Source of the DNA: Cocos nucifera
Lineage: Eukaryota; Streptophyta; Magnoliopsida; Arecales; Arecaceae
Assembly (NCBI GenBank): GCA_006176705.1
Contig: QRFJ01004305.1
Location: forward strand, 1 to 64,000
Direction: 5' to 3'
Length of the DNA: 64,000 nt
Shown here: piece after piece, positions 23,643 to 35,027 of the stretch
Position numbering within the stretch: position 1 is the first letter of the stretch
How the letters are laid out: each line of letters opens with the position of its first letter
Translations under genes and position numbers: made by a program
Notes under the pieces: generated by a model
Seen by the model: the letters and a program-made list of their open reading frames with translations, nothing else
Database searches by the model: none
What the model was told of the DNA's origin: nothing

Positions 23643-25507
23643 CATGGTTCTAAAATTATTTAGATCTGATTTTAATTTTATTTTAATTAGAAAATAAAGT
23701 GATTTCAGATGTCACATGAGATGTGATCAGATCTGAAAATCAAAAAAAATTAAAATTAAATGATTTGGATCTAAGATTAGATGAAGATATGCATGACTAG
23801 TTCTAGAATAGAATAGTTCTATAGAATAGTTTTGCATGTCTTTGATTTAATCTGATTAAATCATATTTTAGATCTTCTTATTTACTATTTTCTGATATTA
23901 TAAGTATTATAATAACATCTGATAAATAGAAAATAAAAATTATTTAATTTTAAATATCATATGAGATATGATTGATGCATGTCTAGACTAGTTGTAGAAT
24001 AGTTCTACATAATTATCTAGATTAGAATTTATTTTGATTAGATCAATTTAAATCTAATTTTTTAGATTATTATGTGATAATTTAGATCTGAAAACATGCA
24101 TGATTATGATACATGAGATGTATGCAAAATATGCCATGATTAGATCTACTTTATATATGAGATATATGATATAGATCTGATATTGTTTTGTAGTATTGAA
24201 TGTTCCTGATTAAGGCGTTCCTCTTGGCCGTCCGATCATAAGAACGAAGAAGGATTTAAAGGCCCTCTCTTCTCCATTCGATGGGGTGTTCTTATGACGT
24301 GTAGGGGTGCTGCGTGTTCGTCCTTAATCAGAAACCCAAAACTTACTTTCTGCAAAACCCTAGATCCTGAAACCCTAGGATTTATTGTGCATATTTTATT
24401 TATGAACCCAACTTAATTAATAATTAAGTTTATGAAATATTAATTAGGTCTAAAATTGAGAATTTTAGATCTAAGACATATTCATAATACTGGGTTCGGG
24501 CTTGGGTAGCTCAATTAGGTCTAAGCGGTTGATCAAACCGAATCAAGAGTTGGTTAGATGGGATCAACAATGCTTAAATTGACCAGCCTAATAGGATTAA
24601 GTCTGGGTCAAGATCGAGTCACGATCAAGCAAGACCTAATTAGGCTCAGAGGTTAGAGTCTGGATTGTAGGCTAACCCAATTAGTTCTGACTCAACAATT
24701 TGGTGTCTAAGGTAAGTTTGGCACAGACGACCGACTGGTTTTTAATTGGAAGCTACTCGACCTGAATGCGTTCTTGTACGAGTTAATGGCATATTCCTTC
24801 CACCGGTCTCACTTACCTGGCCATATCTGTTGACACAGTTCTGATCTGAGGTGGTCAATAATCCGAGCTAACCCATGCCACTAGGTTAGTCATAATTGTT
24901 ATGACTAAGCCAAGTCTAGTTTAATGAGACCTGAATCAATTCTCCCTAAGAAAAGATTAAGTCCGAGGTCTTCCACCATTGTAGACGTGCGGGCCCTTCC
25001 CGGGGTTGATTGTTCTCGGCTGGATACAGTGGCTCAGTTGCATCCGGGAAAGACGCAACCATGTCTATTAGGCATTGGATGCTATGGGCTGGAGGATGAG
25101 TTGGGCTCAATATTTCGGATACGGTGAGAGACCCAATTAGGAACCCAGTCTATGCAAATGGTGGGTCTGACTTAACTAAGGAGTGGATCAATATTCTGGA
25201 TACGGTGAGATTCATGAATTAGAGACCAAGTTTGGGTGCACCATGATTAGAGAATCATTGAACAAGAGTTGTTCACTCATTGGCTAACCCATCACCAATA
25301 ACTGTTAGGTGAGGTGATGAGTCAGTTGGTGAGACCGCACCACCCACTAGAAATCATCAATCGTGGAGATTTTCGCATCTCTACAGAGGGAGTGTAGGGA
25401 TCCGAGAAAATAGTGGAAGCTAATTTGTTTAAAAATAAAATCCCTAAACAAATTGGTCAAGTCAAAATTACAGTATCTAACTAGAATCTTTGACTCTCTA
25501 CAGAAAA
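23643..25507 (+). other. A1 5' leader with hairpin and candidate intron
   Basis: Non-coding. The outer hairpin arms are TCATAAGAAC (24236-24245) and GTTCTTATGA (24288-24297), with an inner CCAT-TCG-ATGG hairpin at 24274-24284. The donor AGGTAAGT is at 24710-24717 and its perfect complement ACTTACCT at 24811-24818. The acceptor CTCTCTACAG ends at 25503, 4 nt before the gag ATG. The candidate intron is 24712-25503 (792 nt). Confidence 0.75.
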
Positions 25508-26345
25508 ATGTCTGCATCCAACCCACTTGGCACGTATCCTAGGACACACATAGACTGACTGGACCCAATTATAAAGATTGGCTCAGAAACTACAAAATTA
25601 TTTTGGGTTCAGAGAAGTTAACACCATGTTTTGGACCAGGACCCTCCCACCTTACCAGCTCGTCCATCCACTGAATAGAGAGCGTCTCTGGAAAAATGGA
25701 TTGACGAAGACAATAAGGCCAGATACTACATGTTGGGCTCGATGTCTGATGAGCTCCAGCGCCAACATGAAGATATCGGGACTGCTCGCCAAATGTTGGC
25801 TCACCTGCAGGAGATGTTTGGTGAACAGAGTCGCGCAGCCAAATATCAAGTCACGAAATGACTTTTTAAGGCTAAGATGCGTGATGGGCAGTCAGTCCAA
25901 GATCACTGTCTGACAATGATCAAGGACATGGAAGAGCTTGAGAAGCTCGGTGTGAAGTTGGACTTGGATCTACAGAACGATATTATTCTGCAATCCTTGA
26001 CTGATGCATATGGGCAATTCATCATGAATTACCACATGCATAAACTTCAAAATTCCTTGGCCGAATTAATGAATATGCTGGTTACCGCTGAGCTTTCTAT
26101 GAAAGGTTCTAAAGGCTCAGTTCTTGCTATGGAACGGACTTCTTCCAAAAGAAAGTCTTATGGAAAGAAAAAGAAGTCTGTGAAAAAGCAAAAGGTGGAA
26201 GGATCAAAGAAGAAGAAGGCAGAACCGAAGAAGAAGGTCGATGTCAAAGGAAAGTATTTCCATTGCAACAGCGACGGCCATTGGAAGCGGAACTGCCCTA
26301 CTTACCTGGCCACCCTAAAGAACAAGAAGGAAGGTCCTTCTGGAG
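25508..26345 (+). pseudogene. gag: A1 gag
   Basis: Capsid-type copia Gag beginning M-S-A-S-N-P. Comparison with A6 shows extra single bases near 25527, 25540, 25613 and 25623, so the first 120 bp drift out of frame. An in-frame TGA at 25859-25861 replaces a CGA arginine still present in A2; A6 has the same TGA. From 25877 the frame is open through a lysine-rich basic stretch (about 26150-26240) to the zinc knuckle near 26255-26295. That knuckle has tyrosine in place of its first cysteine, while A6 keeps C-F-H-C. The ATG at 25877 could serve as a late start, but this is speculative. Confidence 0.88.
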
Positions 26346-27660
26346 GTATGCTCGTTATTGAGTCTAACCTTACGATTTCTTCTGCATCCAGTTGGGTGCT
26401 TGACTCTGGTTCTAGTGCTCATCTGTGCACTTCTATGCAGGGTCTTGAGGATAGCAGGAGGCTGAGGGATGGAGACATGATCCTACGCGTCGGTAATGGA
26501 GCAAGAGTTGCTGCAGTAGCCGTGGGAACATACCCTCTTCGATTACCATCTGGTTTAGACTTAGTTTTAAAAGACTGTTATTATGTGCCTGCAGCTAGCA
26601 GGAATTTGATTTCTGTTTCATGCTTAGCACAAGAAGGTTATGTGATCACCTTCTTTAAGGACCATTGTAACATTCTTTATGAAAGAAATAAAATTGCAAA
26701 TGGTTTCCTTATTAATAGTCTTTATCAGCTACATATTGATGTACCTGTTCTAACTATCGAGCAAAACGTGAATGCCAAACGACCTAGGGATAGTCCAAAT
26801 GATAGATATCTATGGCACCTGAGATTAGGTCATATAGCAGAAGATAGGATCAACAAATTGGAGAAAAATGGGCTATTGAGTCCATTGACTTCCGAGTCAT
26901 ATCCAACTTGTGAATCTTGTCTTCAAGGCAAAATGACTAAACTCCCTTTTGTTGGACATGGGGAGAGGGCCACAGATCTCCTTGCCCTAGTACATACTGA
27001 TGTGTGCGGCCCATTTGATGTGCCGGCTAGAGGCAATTTTGTCTACTTCATTACCTTTACCGATGATCTGTCTAGGTATGGGTATGTGTATCTTATGAGA
27101 CACAAGTCTGAAGCTTTTGAAAAGTTCAAAGAATTCAGACATGAAGTAGAAAAACAAACTGAAAAACCCATTAAGGTTCTTCGATCAGATCGAGGAGGTG
27201 AATACCTTAGTTGGGAATTTCCTAGACTATCTCAAGGAAAATGGCATAGTCTCTCAATGGACTCCACCAGGAACACCTCAACTCAACGGGGTTTCAGAAT
27301 GGAGAAATCGGACTCTATTGGATATGGTTCGATCCATGATGAGCTTCACAGACCTCCCTGATTTTCTTTGGGGACATTCATTATTAACTTCAATCTATCT
27401 ACTGAATAGGGTTCCCTCTAAAATCGTTCCTACCACACCGTATGAGATATGGCATGGTAAGAAACCAAGTCTGAGTCATCTCAGAATTTGGGGTTGTCCG
27501 GCTCATGTCAAAAGACAACAAGCGGACAAGTTAGAATTTAGGTCCTTCAGAGCTCGATTCATAGGATATCCTAAAGAGTCATTAGGATACTATTTCTACA
27601 TTCCAGAAGACCACAATGTGATTGTGAGTCGACATGCCATATTTCTTGAAAAATAGTTTA
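26346..27660 (+). pseudogene. pol: A1 protease and integrase
   Basis: The aspartic protease active site D-S-G-S lies near 26402 and is intact. The integrase zinc domain is intact (W-H-L-R-L-G-H near 26812, C-E-S-C near 26910). The catalytic D, D and E are visible in H-T-D-V-C-G near 26996, S-D-R-G-G-E near 27187 and N-G-V-S-E-W near 27285. The frame is open from 25877 to about 27220, where one extra base shifts it; the correct frame continues in 27198-27656. Apart from that shift, every key residue I can locate is present. Confidence 0.92.
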
Positions 27661-28700
27661 TTCAAGATAGCGGCATTGGAAAGCAGATTAAGCTTGATGA
27701 GAAAGTCTCACAAGTGAAACGAGCTAAGGACCAATTGGAACCAAATCAGGTTGAGCCAATAAGAACACTACCTCCTCCACCTCGTAGATCGGAAAGAGTT
27801 TTCCCGTCCCCCTGAAAGATACTTAGGTATTATTTCAGAGGAATAGAGGAAAAATGTTTCCTCGTAGGTAATGGTGCTCATGGTGATGATCCCAAAACCT
27901 ACAACGAGGGCGATATCAGATATCGACTCCGAGAAATGGCTTGAGGCAATGAAGTCAGAAATTGACTCGATGCACTCAAACCAAGTCTGGACCTTGGTAG
28001 ATCCACCAGAAGGTATAGTACCTATTGGGTGTAAATGGATCTTCAAGAGAAAGATTGGTGCAGATGGGAATGTGGAGACATTCAAGGCTAGACTTGGTGG
28101 CAAAAGGTTATAGTCAATGTGAAGGCATTGACTATCAGGATACCTTTTCCTCCAGTAGCTATGCTAAAATCCATCCGCACATTGCTTGCTGTTGCAGCCT
28201 ATTTCGATTATGAAATATGGCAAATGGACGTGAAAATGGCATTCCTTAAATGGATATCTTGAGGAAGATATCTATATGGAACAGCCGCTAGGTTTCACAT
28301 CCAGTGATACTGATCACAAGGTTTGCAAGCTGCAAAGGTCCATATATGGACTTAAGCAAGCATCTCGGAGCTGGAACACTCGTTTCAATGATGTGATCAA
28401 AAAGTTTGGTTTCATCAAAAATGAAGAGGAACCATGTGTTTTCAAAAAGGTCAGTGGGAGCGCTGTTGTCTTCCTCGTATTGTACGTGGATGACATCCTC
28501 CTTATTGGGAATGATATTCCCATGTTGACATCAGTCAAGATATGGTTGTCCAAGGAATTCTCCATGAAAGACCTAGGTGAAGCATCCTTTATTCTAGGAA
28601 TTAAGGTCTATAGGGATAGACCGAATAGGATGCTAGGACTTTCACAGAAGATGTACATAGAGGAAGTACTAAAGAGGTTTAGTATGGAAAAACTCTAAGA
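27661..28700 (+). pseudogene. pol: A1 reverse transcriptase
   Basis: RT fingers and palm run from about 27930, with K-W-I-F-K-R near 28035, M-D-V-K-M-A-F near 28225 and YVDD at 28483-28494. The uninterrupted palm-thumb segment is 28276-28698. Single extra bases against A2 near 27848, 28094, 28149, 28247 and 28687 break the frame, with almost no in-frame stops. RT copies genomic RNA into cDNA inside the particle. Confidence 0.92.
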
Positions 28701-29464
28701 GGGGATTAATACCCTTCAGACATGGTATTCATCTTTCCAAGAAGATGTGCCCTAGCACACCTGAGGAAATAGAATGCATGAGCAAGATCCCTTATGCTTC
28801 TGCAATAGGGAGCCTCATGTATGCCATGCTATGTACACGACCTGATATAGCCCATGCTGTGAGTGTCACAAGCAGATATCAGTCAAATCCAGGTGAAGAA
28901 CACTGGACTTCTGTGAAATGTATCCTTAAGTACTTGAGAAGAACTAAGGATATGATGTTGGTCTTTGGTAATGGAGAACTCCAAGTTCAAGGATACACAG
29001 ACTCGGACTTTCATGTCCGATATAGATGATCGAAAGTCGACATCTGGAAGTCTGTTTGTGTGCAATGGTGGAGCTGTCAGCTGGAAGAGTTCCAAGCAAA
29101 CTGTGATAGCAGATTCCACCATGGAAGCAGAATATATCGCTGCATCAGAGGCTGCAAAGGAAGCATTCTGGTATAAGAAGTTTGCTGCAGAAATCGGAGT
29201 AATGCCATCAGATGCCATTCCTCTATACTGCGACAACAATGATGCCATAGCCCTTGCTAAGGAGCCGAGGTCTCACCAGAAATCCAAGCATATTGAGCGG
29301 CGATACCATCTCATCCGCGATTACCTCGAGAAGGTTACGTTGAGGTCAAGAGAGTCAACTCCGCAGATAATGTGGCAGACCCACTTACAAAGCCGTTGGG
29401 CCAGCAGAAGATCGAAGCCCACCTTGAGAAGATGGGACTTAGACTTGTAGCCAATTGGCTTTAG
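28701..29464 (+). pseudogene. pol: A1 RNase H and end of pol
   Basis: RNase H contains the acidic motifs near 29010 (T-D-S-D-F), 29125 (M-E-A-E-Y) and 29228 (Y-C-D-N-N), then the K-H-I-E-R-R-Y-H-L motif. There is one extra base near 29010 and one missing base near 29332 relative to A2. The stop is 29462-29464, just before the polypurine tract. Confidence 0.9.
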
Positions 29465-29478
29465 GACAAGTGGGAGAT
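29465..29478 (+). other. A1 polypurine tract
   Basis: AAGTGGGAGAT directly abuts the 3' LTR. Confidence 0.75.
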
Positions 29479-31759
29479 TGTTAGATATATGTGCCCTAGA
29501 AGCCAGAATTGGCTGACACTTGTAATACACTTCTAGGGGCAAAATTATAATTTTGACTATAATAAATAAAATGGGTTATTTTCTATCACATGTGTATTTA
29601 GTGTCTGTGATACATCCTTTGAGTTAATGGTAATGATAATTCATATTTTCAAGAGTTGAAAATTTAAGACATGAATAATCATTATTAACTCATAAAAGCT
29701 CCCGACCATAGGATCATCACGAGGATGGTGATTGATCCGGAAGGTTGGTGTACGAATCGCTTCTCTTTAGTAGATGAGTCTTGAGTCTACGGTGTGGAGA
29801 CACCGGAGCGAGAGTACAGGTACTCGTTAGAGAACGAGGGCACTGAGCGTGACCACCTCGAGTAGTCATTAGGGAGTCTACCTTCTCGTCAATGACTGAC
29901 TCGATGCTGCAGTAGTGTGTCTGGTTCTTTGACCTGAGATGCATCGGCAGTTCACCTTGAGGGTGTTATAGTTTGACTACACCATTACTCGGTCTCCTAG
30001 CCATATGGAACCCTGAGGTGTATGTTGGCTATAGCATGTTCATTGTAGGAACTGGATTGCATCAAGATGGAATCTATCTACCTCGGTGGTAGAGGAGCAG
30101 CCCTATGATGATCATGAGAATCAAGTCCAGAAATCCCATGGCCATGGTAGAGTGAAATAATAGAAAGAGTTTCTATTTAGATTTTCACATTGGACTCGAA
30201 TCGAATGATTACATCATATGACAGAGACTAGGGTTTGACGAGTTCACCTTAACCCTAATCTGATCGGGGCTCAAGATAGAAGAACTTAATCACACAGGTA
30301 GCTGCACCAAGAGGTTCGCATTCAGCTCTGATGGGTTGCCACCATATACTGCTAGGTGTCACTGGTGGATTTTGGGAGCAATTAGAATGATTTAGATGAT
30401 CGATCATTCTAGCTGTTCGAATCAGAAGAGTTCTGATCCATCGAAAGGAGTTTCGATGATGTCGATGATAGAGATCATGACATATCCCATTACCATACAG
30501 AACTGAACCTAACTGGGTCACACAAACAAGGGTTTGAATCTGGTGATCATCAATTGAACTGATCTAGTTCAATTGATCTGAATGAGATTCAATTAGGTTC
30601 AAGAAAATCGTGCTAGCACTCGATTGAACCTAACGTTCTTCTTTTACTATCATAAATAAGTTGTCCTGACTGAGCCAAAGGAGTTTGTGCTCAATCAGAG
30701 GCCTTCATATGGTCTGACTGGAGGTTGTCCAAGTCAGAAAAGGTTGTCTTATTTGTAAGACATTACCTGCCATTTTTGGTCACCTGCCATTTCTTGTTCT
30801 TTGACTTTGGTCAAAAGTCTACCTTTGACTGGTCAAACGTTGACCATTGACACTTTGACTTTTGACCACATGTCATGCACCTATTGGAGAGCTGGTGGGG
30901 GCCTGTCCCCCTGCCAGAACCTGGCAAGGAGAAGGGCGCACGCCACCCTAGGCGTGTGCCCAAGTTGGAGGCGCCTAGGAGTCCTTGTTGGACAAGGACT
31001 CCATCTCCTTTTTGGATTCCAATTAGAGTTCTTCTAAGAACCAACTTTGACTGGTCTTAGGCGCCCTCTAAGGAGGAATCCAGGGGTCTCTATTCCCACC
31101 AATCAGATTTAGATCTGATTTCACAAAGGGTTGTGATTGGTTGGGAGGAAGAGGAGTTGGATCACGCTTAGTCTATAAATAAGACCCTGCGCCCAACTCA
31201 GATTCTAATGCAATTCAATTGAAGAAACCCCACGCCCCAAGGCTGCCTCTCCCCTCCTTCTCCATGCCATAGCTTCTTCTCCCCTTGCTCTCCACGTCCA
31301 AAAGGTTTTTTGGACTTTGGTTGGTGCGATTCAGATCAAGGAAAGGCGATCAAAAGCAAGAAGGCTGCGCTGCTGCAAAAGGACGACTGCAGATCTTCAA
31401 AAGAGTTTTGAAGATCCTCCAGATCAGATCCAGATCTAATTTTTGGAGGCGTGATAGAGAAGAAGAGGATCTCCAGATCCAACCCGAGTGGATACCGGTA
31501 GAGGCCAGGCGCTTGCGTGGCTAGATCCAGAATCTTCCGCTGCAATCAGGATCATCTACAGGGTAATAGGATTACCCAAATCAGGTAAATTAAATTTGAT
31601 TTAATTTATCTTATTTTATTTTATTTATTAAAATAATAAGAATCAGATCTGAAACATATCAAGATCTGATTGGGATCAAGAGAAAAAATTTTGAAAATAT
31701 ATCTCTTGATCTGATCAGATCTGGACGAACTTGGATCGGGAAATTAGGATTTCCCTTCA
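29479..31759 (+). repeat. A1 3' LTR
   Basis: 2,281 bp, TGTTAG to TTCA, near identical to the 5' copy. TATA at 31174-31181. Confidence 0.95.
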
Positions 31760-31764
31760 ATACA

Positions 31765-33906
31765 TCCATTGAGTTAATAGGCATGATAGCATATGTTCTC
31801 AAGAGTTTAGAATTTAAGACATGTGTTATCATAATTAACTCATAAACTAATTTTGATTGTTGGATCATCATAAGAATGGTGATCGATCTAAAAGATTGAT
31901 ATGTGATCACTTTCTTAGGATGGATGAGTCTTGAGTCTATGTGTGGAGACATCAAAGCGAGAGTACAGGTAGTTATTGAGAATAAGGACATTGAGCATGA
32001 CCACCTCAAGTAGTCATAAGGGAGTGTAGTTCTTTGACTAGCTTGATGCTACAGTTGTGTGTCTAGTTCTTTGACTTGAGGTGCATCAATAGCTCGCCTA
32101 GAAGGTGTTATAGTTTAACTGCACCTAACTCAATCTCCTAGCTATTCGGAATCCTAAGGTGTATATTGGCTATAACATGTTCATTGTAGGAATTGGATCA
32201 CACCAATAGGGCATCTATCAATCTCGGTAGAGGAAGAGCAGTCCTATGATGATCATGAGGTCAGGTTCTTAAGCCCATGGCCATTGCAGTATGAATATAA
32301 TACAAAAAAGTTTTTATTAGGGTTTCACATCAGACTCGAATCGAAGGATTCATTCATATGATAGGTATTTGGTCTAACAAGTTCACCTTGACCTTGATCC
32401 TGTCAGGGCTCATGATAGAGGAATCCAATCATATAGGTAGCTGCATTGAGAGATTTGTATTCTGTTCTAATATATTGCCACCATATATTGCTAGGTGTCA
32501 CTAGTAGATTTTGGGATCAATGAAAATTATCTTGATGATGGACGATTCTAATTGGGTCAATCAGAAGAGTTCTGATCCATCGAAAGGTATTTTGATGATG
32601 TTGATGATGGAGATCATGATATATCCCATTACCATGTAGAACTGAACCTGACTGGATCATACAAATAAGGGTTTGGATTTGGATGTCATCAATTAGGCTA
32701 ATCTAGTTCATTTGATTTGGATTAGATCCAATCGATTCAAGGAAATCATGCTAGCATATGATTGGACCTGACTTTCTCCTTCTATCGTCTCTTTGGTTCA
32801 TCTTGATTTAGTCAAATTGGATTTGACTCATCCAAAACCCTATATGAGTTTTGTCTTAGTCTGACTAGAGCTTGCCCTAATCAGATTAAGACTTGTCTTG
32901 ATCAAATCAGGGTTTGTCTTAATCCCAAAAGATGGGACCAGGACAAGGGATCAAATTAACCCAGCTTTGTAGGAAAGAAGGGAGAGGGGCATGTGCCCCC
33001 TGGAGAATTTCTAGGGGAGTGCACCCTAGGTTATTTTCTATGGAAGAGAGAGGGTGCATGAACCTCCTGGCATGTGCCCCATATGGATAAGATGGAGGTG
33101 CCCCATTCAAAAAGGTTTGAATATGTCAAGGGTTTGAATTTGATTCAAACTCTAGGGAGATAAGATGCTGTGTCAACCTAGAATTATCCAAACTAGATGG
33201 TGCCATTTTCCATGCAATTTTATGTGACAAATATAGGTGGGAATCAAAATGTGGCATGGAATTCATGAAGGAGTCCTTCTACTTTAAGCAAACTTGTTGC
33301 TTAAAGCTATAGGACTCCAGGGTGGTGCCAAAGTCTATATAAAGGACCCTGCATCCTAGGGTTTCTTATCCTAGTTAATCCATGCCCAAACTCCATCATT
33401 TTCTCCATCTCCCATGCCCCCTCTCCTCCTCCTCTTCTCTTCTCCACACCCAAGGAGTTGGGCAAAAATCAGAGATCAAGAGTTGAGTCTCTAATCCTAT
33501 AAAGGTTGCGCAATTACTTCTTGAACGAAAGATGAAAGTGTTGCTGCCAAAGATCAGATCTGAGGTGCCATAGATTAATTTTATATTTGACTTTCTAAGA
33601 TCAGATCTAGAAGGAAAGGATCTTCATATCTAACCTGAGTGGACTCCGACAGAGGCCAGGCGCATGCACAGCTAACATCAGAATCTCGAAGAATTTAGAT
33701 CATCACTGCATGGTAAATTATTTACCCAATTAGATAATATTAGGTATTACTGATTTAATTTTAATTTTTATTTTATATTTAGATCAATCTAATCAAATAT
33801 TAAAACTCTTAAATCTAATCAAATCATAAAAAAATTTTGAAAAAATTTTGCTTTAGATCTGATTCGATCAGATCAATACTGCAACCCAGGAATAAAAATT
33901 TCTACA
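31765..33906 (+). repeat. A0 3' LTR, second part
   Basis: 2,142 bp continuing from 21343. TATA at 33336-33343. It ends TACA. The combined length of 2.27 kb fits family A. Confidence 0.85.
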
Positions 33907-35022
33907 TAAGGGGTATCATCAATATTATGGTATTGACTATGATGAGACATTCCTCTTTGTAGAAATGGTCAAATCCATTCAGATTATGCTTGCAATAGCT
34001 GTCCATCTAGACTATGAGATCTAGCAGATGAATATGAAGATAGCTTTCCTAAATGGGGAGCAAACCAAAGAGGTGTATATGATACAACCTGAAGGATTTA
34101 CATTCACAAACAGGTCCAAGGTATGTAAGCTTTAGAGATCCATTTATGGATTGAAGTAGGCATCTTGGAGTTGGAACATGCATTTTGATATGGTGATCAA
34201 AACGTACGGCTTCGTTAAGAAGGAGAAGAGCCCTACATTTATAAGTGGGCAACTAGTTCGGTAGTTATATTTTTTGTCCTGTACATGGATGATATTCTCT
34301 TAATCGAAAATGACATCCCCACACTGCAAGAAATAAAAGTATGGCTATTATCTCAGTTCTCCATGAAGGACTTGGATGAAGCATCTTACATCCTAGGGAT
34401 GAAGATCTATAAGGATAGATCTAAGAGGATGCTTGGGTTATCTCAATCCACATATATAGAAACTGTGCTGAAGAGGTTCAGCATTGAGAATTTCAAAAAG
34501 GACTATCTTTCGATACGACATGAAATTCTCTCTCTAAAAAGGATTGTCCGATAAGTCCTAAAGAAAGAAAGTGTACAAGTAGAATCACATATGCTTCGAT
34601 AGTAGGATCTATCATGTACGCTATGACATGTATAAGACTAGATGTGGCATACTCACTAGGAGTAGTGAATACATAGCAATCTGATCCAGAATAGAACCAC
34701 TAGAAGGGGTAAAAACTATCCTTAAGTATTTAAGAAATACTAAGAACTAGTGGTTGATTTATGGTGAGTCAGATCTAAAACTTATGGGATTTACAGACTC
34801 CAGCTTTCAATCTAAATATGATAACAGCAAGAGCATGTTGGGTTATGTCTTTATCCTAAATGTTGGAGCCGTATGCTAGAAGACTTCCAAGCAGCACACT
34901 ATGGTAGACTTAGTATGCGAGGCGGAATACATCATAGCATCCCCAATATCTGAGGTGGAATATATTGCAACATCCGATGTTGCAAAAATCGTTGTGTGGC
35001 TAAGTTCATCACCAAGCTTGGA
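33907..35022 (+). pseudogene. pol: B2 pol remnant: RT and start of RNase H
   Basis: The sequence begins abruptly inside RT at K-G-Y-H-Q, where A0 inserted; earlier domains lie left of the window. The catalytic motif at 34282-34293 is YMDD. An open piece at 34285-34554 covers the palm and thumb. RNase H motifs follow to 35022 with a local duplication of the M-V-D-x-V-C-E-A-E-Y block near 34900-34980. Stops and frameshifts are frequent. It is family B by similarity to B1 pol. Confidence 0.85.
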
Positions 35023-35027
35023 GTAGC

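Larger units (their letters stand above)
21344..31759 (+). mobile_element. A1: complete, young family A copia element
   Basis: 10,416 bp with a perfect 5 bp target duplication ATACA at 21339-21343 and 31760-31764. It contains both LTRs, primer site, leader, gag-pol and polypurine tract. The two LTRs look almost identical by eye, with scattered single changes and one short block difference near 22810/30945. The coding region has few stops but many one-base indels. It is among the youngest insertions in the window, together with A6. Confidence 0.96.
1..33906 (+). mobile_element. A0: family A copia element, 5' end outside the window, interrupted by B1 and A1
   Basis: The pieces 1-1939, 21040-21343 and 31765-33906 join into one old family A element once B1 (TSD GATTC) and A1 (TSD ATACA) are removed. 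The joined order is integrase end, RT, RNase H, polypurine tract and 3' LTR. The two LTR pieces add up to about 2.27 kb, the length of the other family A LTRs, which supports both boundaries. The element sits inside the reverse transcriptase of family B element B2, because B2 coding sequence starts directly at 33907. Its own left TSD lies outside the window. It carries many stops and transitions. Confidence 0.85.

Noticed and set aside
25877..27361. 494-codon frame as a host cellular gene
   Set aside because: It encodes copia Gag, protease and integrase between two LTRs of A1; its last ~45 codons are out of frame after a one-base insertion.
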